Source of the DNA: Stagnihabitans sp043721775
Lineage (GTDB): Bacteria > Pseudomonadota > Alphaproteobacteria > Rhodobacterales > Rhodobacteraceae
Assembly: GCA_043721775.1 (NCBI GenBank)
Contig: JAYSQA010000010.1
Location: 1-46,829, forward strand
Length of the DNA: 46,829 nt
Direction: 5' to 3'
Below are positions 23,585 to 30,657 of the stretch, piece by piece. The position numbers and the translations under genes are program-made. Each line of letters opens with the position of its first letter. Position 1 is the stretch's first letter. The notes below the pieces were generated by a model, which was not told where the DNA came from, ran no database searches, and saw only the letters and a list, made by a program, of their open reading frames with translations.

Positions 23585-24760
23585 ATGACCCAGCAGAATT
23601 CCGCACAGATTTCATTCACGCAGCCCATCCGGCAGATTGTCACCATGTTGGTGGCCTGCGGTCTGGTTGCGGCAGGGGCATGGTTTATCCGGGTGGAAGT
23701 GCTTAGCATTATGCACACCAACCCATGGCTCAACGCTTTCATCATGGGGGTGTTCAGCCTTGGCATCCTGACATGCTTCTGGCAGGTGCTGATCCTGATC
23801 CAATCGGTCCGCTGGATCGAGAATTTTGCCAACGAGGTTCCCGGTAGCGAAACCGCCCATCCGCCGCGCTTGCTGGCCCCCTTGGCGGCGCTGTTGCGCC
23901 AGCATGATGCAAAAAAGAAGATCACCTCGTCCAACGCCCATTCCATCCTCGACTCGGTTGCAACCCGCATCGACGAGGCGCGCGATATCACGCGCTATCT
24001 GACCAATCTGCTGATTTTCCTTGGCCTTCTGGGTACCTTCTACGGCCTTGCCACCACGATCCCCGCCATTGTCGGCACGATCAAATCGCTCGCCCCGCAG
24101 GCCGGTGAAACCGGGGTAGAGATTTTCACCAAGCTTATGGCCGGTTTGCAAGAACAACTTGGCGGCATGAGCACGGCGTTTTCATCCTCGTTGATGGGCT
24201 TGGCGGGGTCGCTGATCGTGGGTCTGCTGGAGTTGTTTGCCAGCCACGGCCAGAACCGCTTTTACCGCGAGTTGGAGGAGTGGGTCTCGTCGATCACCCG
24301 ACTGGGTTTTGCAGGCGGCGAGGGGGAAAGTGCCGATCAGGGCGTTCTGATCCAGCTTCTGGACCACATGGCCGGTCAGATCGAGGTGTTGCAGACCATC
24401 TACGTGCAGGCCGAAGCGACGCGCGCCCAAAGTCAGGACAAGATCGGAGAGTTGGCTCAGGCCATCCGCCGCATGACGAAAGGAATGGAGGCGGAAAGCG
24501 GTCAGCTGGATGCCTTGAACCGGATCGCTGCGGGGCAGGAAAAGGTGCTGGCTGCGCTGACGACGGCAGAGGGTGGGGCGCAGGGCTACACGGATGCCGA
24601 AAGCCGGATGCGTTTGCGGTCGATCGACGTGCAATTACTTAGAATCCTTGAAGAAATATCGGCGGGGCGGCAAGAGAGCATCGCCGATTTGCGCGGTGAT
24701 CTGACGGCTTTGACCACTGCGATCCGCGCTTTGTCGCGCGGATCGGTTGGGCGGGGCTAG
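23585..24760 (+). CDS. MotA/TolQ/ExbB-type proton channel subunit
   Basis: Inner-membrane subunit of a stator-like complex, 391 residues from ATG 23585. Hydrophobic helices at about 16-36, 49-72, 137-161 and 190-216 fit the four-helix MotA/TolQ plan; the third contains LLIFLGLLGTFYGLATTIPAI and the fourth MGLAGSLIVGLLELFASHGQ. The remaining 170 residues are a charged, heptad-like cytoplasmic helix, unusually long compared with TolQ or ExbB. It is separated from the OmpA-domain partner by 2 bases, so the two are co-translated. The start is uncertain: an ATG at 23531 is in frame, and neither has a strong Shine-Dalgarno. No flagellar, Tol or TonB genes are adjacent, so the driven process is unknown. 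Confidence 0.8.
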   Translation: MTQQNSAQISFTQPIRQIVTMLVACGLVAAGAWFIRVEVLSIMHTNPWLNAFIMGVFSLGILTCFWQVLILIQSVRWIENFANEVPGSETAHPPRLLAPLAALLRQHDAKKKITSSNAHSILDSVATRIDEARDITRYLTNLLIFLGLLGTFYGLATTIPAIVGTIKSLAPQAGETGVEIFTKLMAGLQEQLGGMSTAFSSSLMGLAGSLIVGLLELFASHGQNRFYRELEEWVSSITRLGFAGGEGESADQGVLIQLLDHMAGQIEVLQTIYVQAEATRAQSQDKIGELAQAIRRMTKGMEAESGQLDALNRIAAGQEKVLAALTTAEGGAQGYTDAESRMRLRSIDVQLLRILEEISAGRQESIADLRGDLTALTTAIRALSRGSVGRG

Positions 24761-24762
24761 CG

Positions 24763-26403
24763 ATGGGTCTAAGTCGCAGGCGCCGCGAAGGGCCGAATAT
24801 CTGGGCGGGCTTTGTGGACGCTGTCACCACCCTGCTGATGGTGCTGATGTTCGTGCTGACCATTCTGACCGTCGCACAATCGGTCCTGCGCGATACAATC
24901 ACCACGCAAAGCACCGAACTCAGCCAGTTGAACACCCAGTTGTCGCAACTGGCTGATGCCTTGGGCCTTGAAAAAGCCAAGTCGGCGGATTTGTCCAATC
25001 AGATCGGCTCGTTGCGCAGTAATCTTGATGTGGCGCAGGCGGACGGCCAAAAGCAAACCGTGCTGATCGCCAACCTCAGCGATCAACTGTCAGCAAAAGA
25101 GGGCCAACTGGCCGACGCGCAGGGCAAGATCTCCAGCTTTGAGGCGCAGGTTGCCAGCCTTCTGGCGCAAAGTTCCGCGCAAAAGGGTCAGATTGGTGCG
25201 CTGACCGCCTCGGTCACTGACCTGCAAGCCGCGCAAAGCAAGCTGACGACCGAGAAAGAGGCTTTGGCGCTGGCCGTCGCCAAGGCGCGGGACGAAGTTA
25301 ACGCCGATGCCGAGACAGCCCGACTGGCGGCCGCACGCCGCGATGCGTTGGAGGCGCTGATCGCCGACTTGAAAAGACAGGCGACTGACAAGGATACCGC
25401 CATCAGCACGGTCCAAAACCAGGCGACCGACCTGCAAAGCCAGCTGACCGATGCGCAAAAGCAGCAGATCGCCGATGCCGCCGCCGCCGCTGCGCTGCAA
25501 GAAAAGCTGAAGAATTCCAATGCAGAACTGACCGCGATGACGCTGGCACTTGAGGAGCAGCGCAAGAAGGCAGAAGATACCCTGACCCTGCTTGCGGCTG
25601 CCGACGCTGCGGCCAAGGCTGCCCAAAACACGGCGCCCTCGCAGAAAGATGCCATGCTGGCTGAAGCCCGGAAGATTTTATCAGAGAAAGATCAACAACT
25701 TGCGGAACAGGCCCGCAATGTGGCGTTGTTGAACCAGCAACTGGTCGCTCTGCGCACCCAGCTGTCGCAACTGCAAGGGATGCTGGACGCCTCTGCCGCC
25801 AAGGACAGCGTCAACAACGTTCAGATCGAGGCGCTTGGCAGCCAGTTGAACCAGGCCCTGGCGCAGGTGGCGTCAGAACAGAAGCGCCGGGCGGAGCTTG
25901 AAGCGGCAGAGGCTGCACGGCTGAAGCTTGAAAATCAGGACCTGTCGAAGTATCGTTCTGAATTCTTTGGAGAATTGTCGAAGCTTCTCGCCGGTCAACC
26001 CGGGGTGCGCGTGGTGGGAGACCGCTTTGTCTTCTCATCCGAAGTGCTGTTCCAGCCGGGTGCTGCCGACCTTGCCTCCGAAGGCCAGGCGCAGATCGCC
26101 TCGGTGGTGCAGACCCTGCAACAGGTGGTGCCAAGCATTCCTCCGGGGATCAACTGGATCATCCGGGTTGATGGCCACACTGACAGCACGCCACTGTCGG
26201 GCAATGGCGCGTTCAAAGACAACTGGCAACTGTCGCAAGCCCGGGCGCTGGCCGTGGTGCGCTATATGACGGATGTGCTGGGATTTCCGCCGAACCGTCT
26301 GGCTGCGGCAGGTTTCGGGGAATTTCAACCGGTTGCGGAAGGCAACAGCCCCGAGGCTTTGGCGCAAAACCGTCGGATCGAATTGAAGCTGACCGAGCGT
26401 TAG
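24763..26403 (+). CDS. MotB/ZorB-like stator protein with long coiled coil and OmpA domain
   Basis: Partner of the preceding channel subunit; 546 residues. A single membrane helix (about 16-38, GFVDAVTTLLMVLMFVLTIL) carries Asp19 at the position of the proton-binding Asp of MotB. Residues 45-400 are a continuous Ala/Gln/Leu-rich coiled coil, and the C-terminus (about 410-546) is an OmpA/MotB peptidoglycan-binding domain with FQPGAADLASEG, VDGHTDSTPL, LSQARALAVVRYM and LAAAGFGEFQPVA ... NRRIELKL. The stalk is much longer than in flagellar MotB (about 300 residues in total). The design suggests a peptidoglycan-anchored, ion-driven device reaching across a wide periplasm. It is probably core, as the flanks are housekeeping genes. 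Confidence 0.82.
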   Translation: MGLSRRRREGPNIWAGFVDAVTTLLMVLMFVLTILTVAQSVLRDTITTQSTELSQLNTQLSQLADALGLEKAKSADLSNQIGSLRSNLDVAQADGQKQTVLIANLSDQLSAKEGQLADAQGKISSFEAQVASLLAQSSAQKGQIGALTASVTDLQAAQSKLTTEKEALALAVAKARDEVNADAETARLAAARRDALEALIADLKRQATDKDTAISTVQNQATDLQSQLTDAQKQQIADAAAAAALQEKLKNSNAELTAMTLALEEQRKKAEDTLTLLAAADAAAKAAQNTAPSQKDAMLAEARKILSEKDQQLAEQARNVALLNQQLVALRTQLSQLQGMLDASAAKDSVNNVQIEALGSQLNQALAQVASEQKRRAELEAAEAARLKLENQDLSKYRSEFFGELSKLLAGQPGVRVVGDRFVFSSEVLFQPGAADLASEGQAQIASVVQTLQQVVPSIPPGINWIIRVDGHTDSTPLSGNGAFKDNWQLSQARALAVVRYMTDVLGFPPNRLAAAGFGEFQPVAEGNSPEALAQNRRIELKLTER

Positions 26404-26417
26404 GCTTGCAGCCGCCG

Positions 26418-26472
26418 GAAGCGGGGGGTTCACACCCCCGCACCCCCGTGGAGTATTTGCGCCAAGATGAAA
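26418..26472. repeat. Intergenic GC-rich repeat, copy at the ompA-lpdA junction
   Basis: GCGGGGGGTTCACACCCCCG, then CACCCCCGTGGAGTATTTGC and GCCAAGATGAAA. The first part can fold as GCGGGG/CCCCGC. It fills the gap between convergent genes, where a hairpin could serve both as terminator. The same layout recurs at 36371-36427, 38436-38490 and 45352-45405. Confidence 0.8.
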
Positions 26473-27849
26473 TCAGGCGTGGATGGCGCCGTCCCCGCAG
26501 GCGAGGGCGGCTTCGCGGACGGCTTCGCTATAGGTGGGGTGCGCGTGGGTGGTTAGGGCCAGATCTTGTGCGGAGGCACCGAATTCCATTGCCACGCAGA
26601 TTTCGTGGATCAGGTCACCGGCGGAGGGGCCGATGATGTGGGCGCCAAGGATGCGGTCAGTGGCGGTGTCGGCGAGGATCTTGACGAAGCCTTCGGCCTG
26701 AAAGACCGCCTTGGCGCGGGCGTTACCCATGAATGGGAACTTACCAACCTTGTAGGCGCGGCCTTGCTCCTTGAGTTGCTCTTCGGTGGCCCCGACGCTG
26801 GCCACTTCCGGTGTCGTGTAGATGACGCCGGGGATCACGCCATAGTTGACATGGCCATGCTTGCCCGCGACGTTTTCGGCGACGGCCATGCCCTCATCCT
26901 CGGCCTTATGAGCCAGCATCGGGCCTGAGACTGCATCGCCTATGGCGTACAAGCCCTTGATATTCGTCGCATAATGGTCATCAATCATGATCATGCCGCG
27001 TGGGCCCATCGTAACGCCCAACGCCTCCAGCCCCAGACCGGCGGTAAAGGGTTTGCGACCGGTCGCCACCAGGACCACGTCGGAGGTGAGCGAGGCTTCG
27101 GAGCCATCCTTGCGCAGCTTGTAGGTCGTGGTGGTGCCGGTAACACCTTGCACGGCAGCGCCAAGGATGAACTTGAGACCTTGTTTCGTCAGAATTTTCT
27201 GGAAGGCCTTCTGCACCTCGGCATCCATGCCGGGGGTGATGGCGTCAAGGTATTCGACCACGGTGACTTGCGTACCCAGCCGGGCGTAAACCGAACCGAG
27301 TTCAAGGCCGATGACCCCGGCACCGATCACGGTCATCGTTTTGGGGACTTCCGGCAGCGTCAGGGCACCGGTGGAGGTGACGACCTTGACTTCGTCCACC
27401 GTCACGCCGGGCAGCGACGACGGCTCGGAACCCGTTGCAATAATTATGCTTTTCGCCGAATGGACTTCATCGCCCACTTTGACCTGACCGGCCGCCGGGA
27501 TGGTGCCCCAGCCCTTCAGCCAGGTGACCTTGTTCTTCTTGAACAAAAACTCGATCCCTTTGGTGTTGCCAGTGACCATGTCTTGCTTGTAGGCCAGCAT
27601 CCTGGACCAATCGACTGTCGGAGCCCCGCCCATCAGACCCATTTTCTCAAAGTTTTCGTGGACTTCGTGCAGGTGGTGCGTGGCGTTCAACAGCGCCTTG
27701 GAGGGGATGCAGCCCACGTTAAGGCAGGTACCGCCGAGGGTATCGCGGCCCTCGACCACGGCGACCTTCAGGCCCAACTGGGCAGCGCGGATGGCGCAGA
27801 CATAGCCGCCGGGGCCGGCGCCGATCACGATCACATCAAACTCAGCCAT
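26473..27849 (-). CDS. lpdA: Dihydrolipoyl dehydrogenase (E3)
   Basis: FAD-dependent E3 subunit that reoxidises dihydrolipoamide on the 2-oxoglutarate dehydrogenase complex and possibly on other 2-oxoacid complexes. The 458-residue protein has the FAD loop VIGAGPGGYVCAIRAAQ, the redox-active disulfide GGTCLNVGCIPSK with Cys42 and Cys47, the NAD loop GAGVIGLELGSVY, and the C-terminal catalytic HAHPTYSEA His-Glu pair. Start ATG 27847-27849 has AAGGA 8 bases upstream; the longer frame upstream is rejected. It is the last gene of sucC-orphan-sucD-odhA-odhB-glycosyltransferase-MAPEG-lpdA. Confidence 0.97.
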   Translation of the reverse strand: MAEFDVIVIGAGPGGYVCAIRAAQLGLKVAVVEGRDTLGGTCLNVGCIPSKALLNATHHLHEVHENFEKMGLMGGAPTVDWSRMLAYKQDMVTGNTKGIEFLFKKNKVTWLKGWGTIPAAGQVKVGDEVHSAKSIIIATGSEPSSLPGVTVDEVKVVTSTGALTLPEVPKTMTVIGAGVIGLELGSVYARLGTQVTVVEYLDAITPGMDAEVQKAFQKILTKQGLKFILGAAVQGVTGTTTTYKLRKDGSEASLTSDVVLVATGRKPFTAGLGLEALGVTMGPRGMIMIDDHYATNIKGLYAIGDAVSGPMLAHKAEDEGMAVAENVAGKHGHVNYGVIPGVIYTTPEVASVGATEEQLKEQGRAYKVGKFPFMGNARAKAVFQAEGFVKILADTATDRILGAHIIGPSAGDLIHEICVAMEFGASAQDLALTTHAHPTYSEAVREAALACGDGAIHA

Positions 27850-27917
27850 GGTCTTTTTCCTTTGAAAGTGGCGCCTTTTTTGCGTCTTTAATCTGTCTTC
27901 CTTGCGTGAAGACAAAC

Positions 27918-28313
27918 CTAGAGCAAGGCCGCCAGCAGCATCACGATGGTTGCAAGCAGGCCCACACTCCAGATTGCCGAACGCCATGGGGACCAGCCCC
28001 GGACATAAGCGGGAATATAGAGGATGCGGGCGGCGACATAGATCCAGCCGCAGGCGGCGGTCAGGCCGCTGGACTGGTGGGACAGGGTGACCACAACGAC
28101 AGCGATGGTAAACAGGATCAGCGCTTCAAAATGGTTGTTCAGGGCGCGTTGCAGGCGGGCGGTCAGCTTTGACAGGGCCCGGGCTGGCGGCACATCGCGC
28201 GGGCTGCTGGTGTAGGCGGTGGTCAGTTCCAGATTTGCCGGAACGGCAAACAAGACAAATTGCACCACCTGCAACAGGGCTGAAAGGGCAAGGGCGTAAA
28301 GTTCCTGGGTCAT
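27918..28313 (-). CDS. MAPEG-family membrane protein
   Basis: Small membrane protein of 131 residues with about four helices: LYALALSALLQVVQFVLFAV, LILFTIAVVVVTL, GWIYVAARILYIPAYV and SVGLLATIVMLLAALL. The loop ARLQRALNNHFEALILF, with its Arg/Asn/Glu cluster, is the glutathione-binding signature region of MAPEG (membrane-associated proteins in eicosanoid and glutathione metabolism). The start is ATG 28311-28313; a TTG five codons earlier is less likely. It lies between the glycosyltransferase and lpdA inside the TCA operon. MAPEG proteins of bacteria have no settled role; glutathione transferase or peroxidase activity is possible. Confidence 0.85.
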   Translation of the reverse strand: MTQELYALALSALLQVVQFVLFAVPANLELTTAYTSSPRDVPPARALSKLTARLQRALNNHFEALILFTIAVVVVTLSHQSSGLTAACGWIYVAARILYIPAYVRGWSPWRSAIWSVGLLATIVMLLAALL

Positions 28314-28405
28314 CGGTTCCAGCTTCAAGCGAGGGTGGACGGGTCAGTTTAGCCCGGATTTGTCACAGCTTCATGGTCTTGCGGCAAACGCTGCCGGGGG
28401 ACAGA

Positions 28406-29428
28406 TCAGTCATCATCGGCGTCCTCGGCCTCTTCGGCGGCGTTGGGGTCAGCGGTCCAGGCGGCGCGCTGGTCCGCGGTCAGAACCAAAGCGCGGCGGG
28501 CAAGATAGGCATTCAGGCAGGCGTCGCTTAGTTGACCAACCTCGGGGTCGGCGGCCAGCTCGGCCATCCGCGCCTCAACCTGCGGCCAAAGCACAAGGAT
28601 ATCGCGGTTTTCTTCTTCGTTTCGGTTGTAGCGCCGATAGAACAGCGAGTTGAGGAAGTATTTGGTGTGCTGGATGGCGTGACCATCACCACGGTCGTTC
28701 TTCATCATATAGATGTCGTCGGACTTCAAGGCATAGTGGTTGATGACGGCATTCTGGAAGGTGATGTGCTTGTATTTGGCCTTGTAACGGCTTTTCCGGG
28801 CCGTTTTCAGCGAGGCATCGTTGATCAGGGTGCCAGCGGTGTTCTTCACGATGATAGGGTCAACTTTCGGCATCTTGGGCATGTGATCGGTCGCGTACTG
28901 GAATTTGTGCTGTCGATACAATGACTTGTGGTTAACCGTGCGGCGGGTGGGCTTGCCCTGACACTGCGTGAAGACCGGCATGACCGCGCCACCGGACCAT
29001 TCTGTCAGACCGGCATTGCCAAAGATATTCCAGGCAATCGCCAGCACATCCGCCGGTGCGACTGCCTTCAGCAGTGCGTGAACACTGCCGTCGCCGGCTG
29101 AGACCACCAGAAACTCATCCGCGTCGATGTGCAGCAGCCAATCGGACCCGGTCACGGAGGGATGGGTGAAAGCAATCTCCATCGCGTTGATCTGCGGTGA
29201 TTTTCCCGGTGCCGGATCGTGGCGGATATGGGTCAGATGACCCAGTGCCTGCAAACGGTCCAGCAACAGGTCAGAGCCATCCGTGCAGTTGTTGGTGAAC
29301 ACAACTATGTCCTCAAAGCCCAGCAAGGAATGGTAGGCCACCCATTCCAGCACGAACAGCCCTTCGTTGCGCATGCAAGACACCAGCACGACTTTCTCGC
29401 GGAGCGAGGCGGATTGCAGTTCGGTCAT
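28406..29428 (-). CDS. Glycosyltransferase family 2-like protein (Glyco_tranf_2_4 type)
   Basis: Cytosolic glycosyltransferase-like protein of 340 residues with a GT-A fold start: VVLVSCMRNEGLFVLEWVAYH, DIVVFTNNCTDGS, and the metal-binding motif HIDADEF (Asp102-Asp104). Conserved later pieces are HKSLYR, INHYALKS and the acidic tail NAAEEAEDADDD. Donor and acceptor are unknown. Shine-Dalgarno AAAGGA precedes ATG 29426-29428. The gene sits between odhB and the MAPEG gene in the TCA operon, an odd place for a glycosyltransferase. The three tandem proteins at 40544-44056 look like distant relatives sharing the N-E, DADE and Tyr/His framework. Confidence 0.8.
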   Translation of the reverse strand: MTELQSASLREKVVLVSCMRNEGLFVLEWVAYHSLLGFEDIVVFTNNCTDGSDLLLDRLQALGHLTHIRHDPAPGKSPQINAMEIAFTHPSVTGSDWLLHIDADEFLVVSAGDGSVHALLKAVAPADVLAIAWNIFGNAGLTEWSGGAVMPVFTQCQGKPTRRTVNHKSLYRQHKFQYATDHMPKMPKVDPIIVKNTAGTLINDASLKTARKSRYKAKYKHITFQNAVINHYALKSDDIYMMKNDRGDGHAIQHTKYFLNSLFYRRYNRNEEENRDILVLWPQVEARMAELAADPEVGQLSDACLNAYLARRALVLTADQRAAWTADPNAAEEAEDADDD

Positions 29429-29453
29429 GCCGGTTCCTTTCTTGCGTACGGCG

Positions 29454-30647
29454 TCAGAGGTCCATCAGCAGCCGACGCGGATCTTCCAGCGCCTCTTTCA
29501 CCCTGACAAGGAACGTTACCGCCCCTTTGCCGTCTACAATACGGTGGTCGTAGCTAAGCGCCAGATACATCATCGGGCGGATGACGATTTGTCCGGCCAC
29601 AACCACTGGACGGTCCTGGATTTTGTGCATCCCCAGAATGCCCGATTGCGGCGGGTTCAGGATCGGCGAGGACATCAGCGAGCCATAGACGCCACCGTTC
29701 GAGATGGTGAAAGAGCCGCCCTGCATGTCAGCCATGGTCAGCTTGTTGTCACGGGCGCGGGCACCCATTTCGGTGATTTTCTTCTCGATCCCGGCGAAGG
29801 ACATCTGGTCGGCGTCGCGCAGAACCGGAACCACCAGACCGTTCGGCGTGCCTACGGCCACTCCCATGTGGACATAGTTCTTGTAAACCACGTCTTGCCC
29901 GTCAATTTCGGCATTAACCTCGGGGATTTCCTTCAGGGCGTGGATGCAGGCTTTGACGAAGAAGGACATGAAGCCCAGCTTGACGCCGTGCTTCTTCTCA
30001 AACACGTCCTTATAGGTGTTGCGCAGGTCCATCACAGCGGACATGTCGACTTCGTTATAAGTGGTCAGCATGGCGGCGGTGTTTTGAGCGTCTTTCAGGC
30101 GCTTGGCGATAGTGGCGCGCAGGCGGGTCATCTTGACGCGCTCTTCGCGGGCGGCATCATCCGCTGGAATCGGCGCGCGCGGGATGGCGGCGGGGGCCGG
30201 GGCCATGGCGGCAGCGGCGGCCGGGGCCGCGATGGCAGCGGTCACGTCTTCCTTCAGGATCCGGCCGTCGCGGCCCGTGCCGGTGACTTGCGCGGCGGTC
30301 AGGCCCGCCTCTGCCATGGCTTTTTTCGCTGCGGGGGCGTCTTCGCCATCCTTTGCTGCGGGAGCAGGAGCAGGAGTGGCGACCGGCGCTGCGGCCTTGG
30401 GCGCCGCTGTGGCCCCTTCGGTCACGATGGCCAGACGCGCGCCAGCCGGGACGGTAGCGCCTTCAACCGCGATAATCTCGGCCAGAACGCCGGTCACCGG
30501 GCTGGGCACCTCGACCGAGACCTTGTCGGTTTCCAGTTCACACAGCATCTCGTCCTGTTTCACCGCATCGCCGACCTTCTTGAACCAGGTCGAGACGGTG
30601 GCTTCGGTGACACTTTCGCCCAATGAGGGCACCATAACGTCGGTCAT
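29454..30647 (-). CDS. odhB: 2-oxoglutarate dehydrogenase E2, dihydrolipoyl succinyltransferase
   Basis: Core E2 subunit that moves the succinyl group from E1 to CoA. The 397-residue protein has one N-terminal lipoyl domain (VPSLGESVTEATV ... ETDKVS with Lys42), an Ala/Pro-rich linker (about 85-140), an E3/E1-binding domain with GRDGRILKEDV near 130, and the catalytic domain with PVVAGQIVIRPMMYLALSYD followed by HRIVDGKGAV (active-site His/Asp). GAGGAG precedes the ATG 30645-30647. It follows odhA by 10 bases. Domain order and length match SucB-type E2. Confidence 0.97.
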   Translation of the reverse strand: MTDVMVPSLGESVTEATVSTWFKKVGDAVKQDEMLCELETDKVSVEVPSPVTGVLAEIIAVEGATVPAGARLAIVTEGATAAPKAAAPVATPAPAPAAKDGEDAPAAKKAMAEAGLTAAQVTGTGRDGRILKEDVTAAIAAPAAAAAMAPAPAAIPRAPIPADDAAREERVKMTRLRATIAKRLKDAQNTAAMLTTYNEVDMSAVMDLRNTYKDVFEKKHGVKLGFMSFFVKACIHALKEIPEVNAEIDGQDVVYKNYVHMGVAVGTPNGLVVPVLRDADQMSFAGIEKKITEMGARARDNKLTMADMQGGSFTISNGGVYGSLMSSPILNPPQSGILGMHKIQDRPVVVAGQIVIRPMMYLALSYDHRIVDGKGAVTFLVRVKEALEDPRRLLMDL

Positions 30648-30657
30648 TGTCTTCTCC

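Noticed and set aside
23585..26403. Zorya anti-phage system (ZorA/ZorB)
   Set aside because: The architecture is similar, but ZorC/ZorD or ZorE genes are absent. The neighbours are ChaC-like and lpdA housekeeping genes.
26421..26441. Repeat hairpin resembling a tRNA T-arm (GGGGGTTCACACCCCC)
   Set aside because: The TTC-A loop is close to a T-loop, but no acceptor, D-arm or anticodon arm surrounds it in any copy, and the base that should be A is C.
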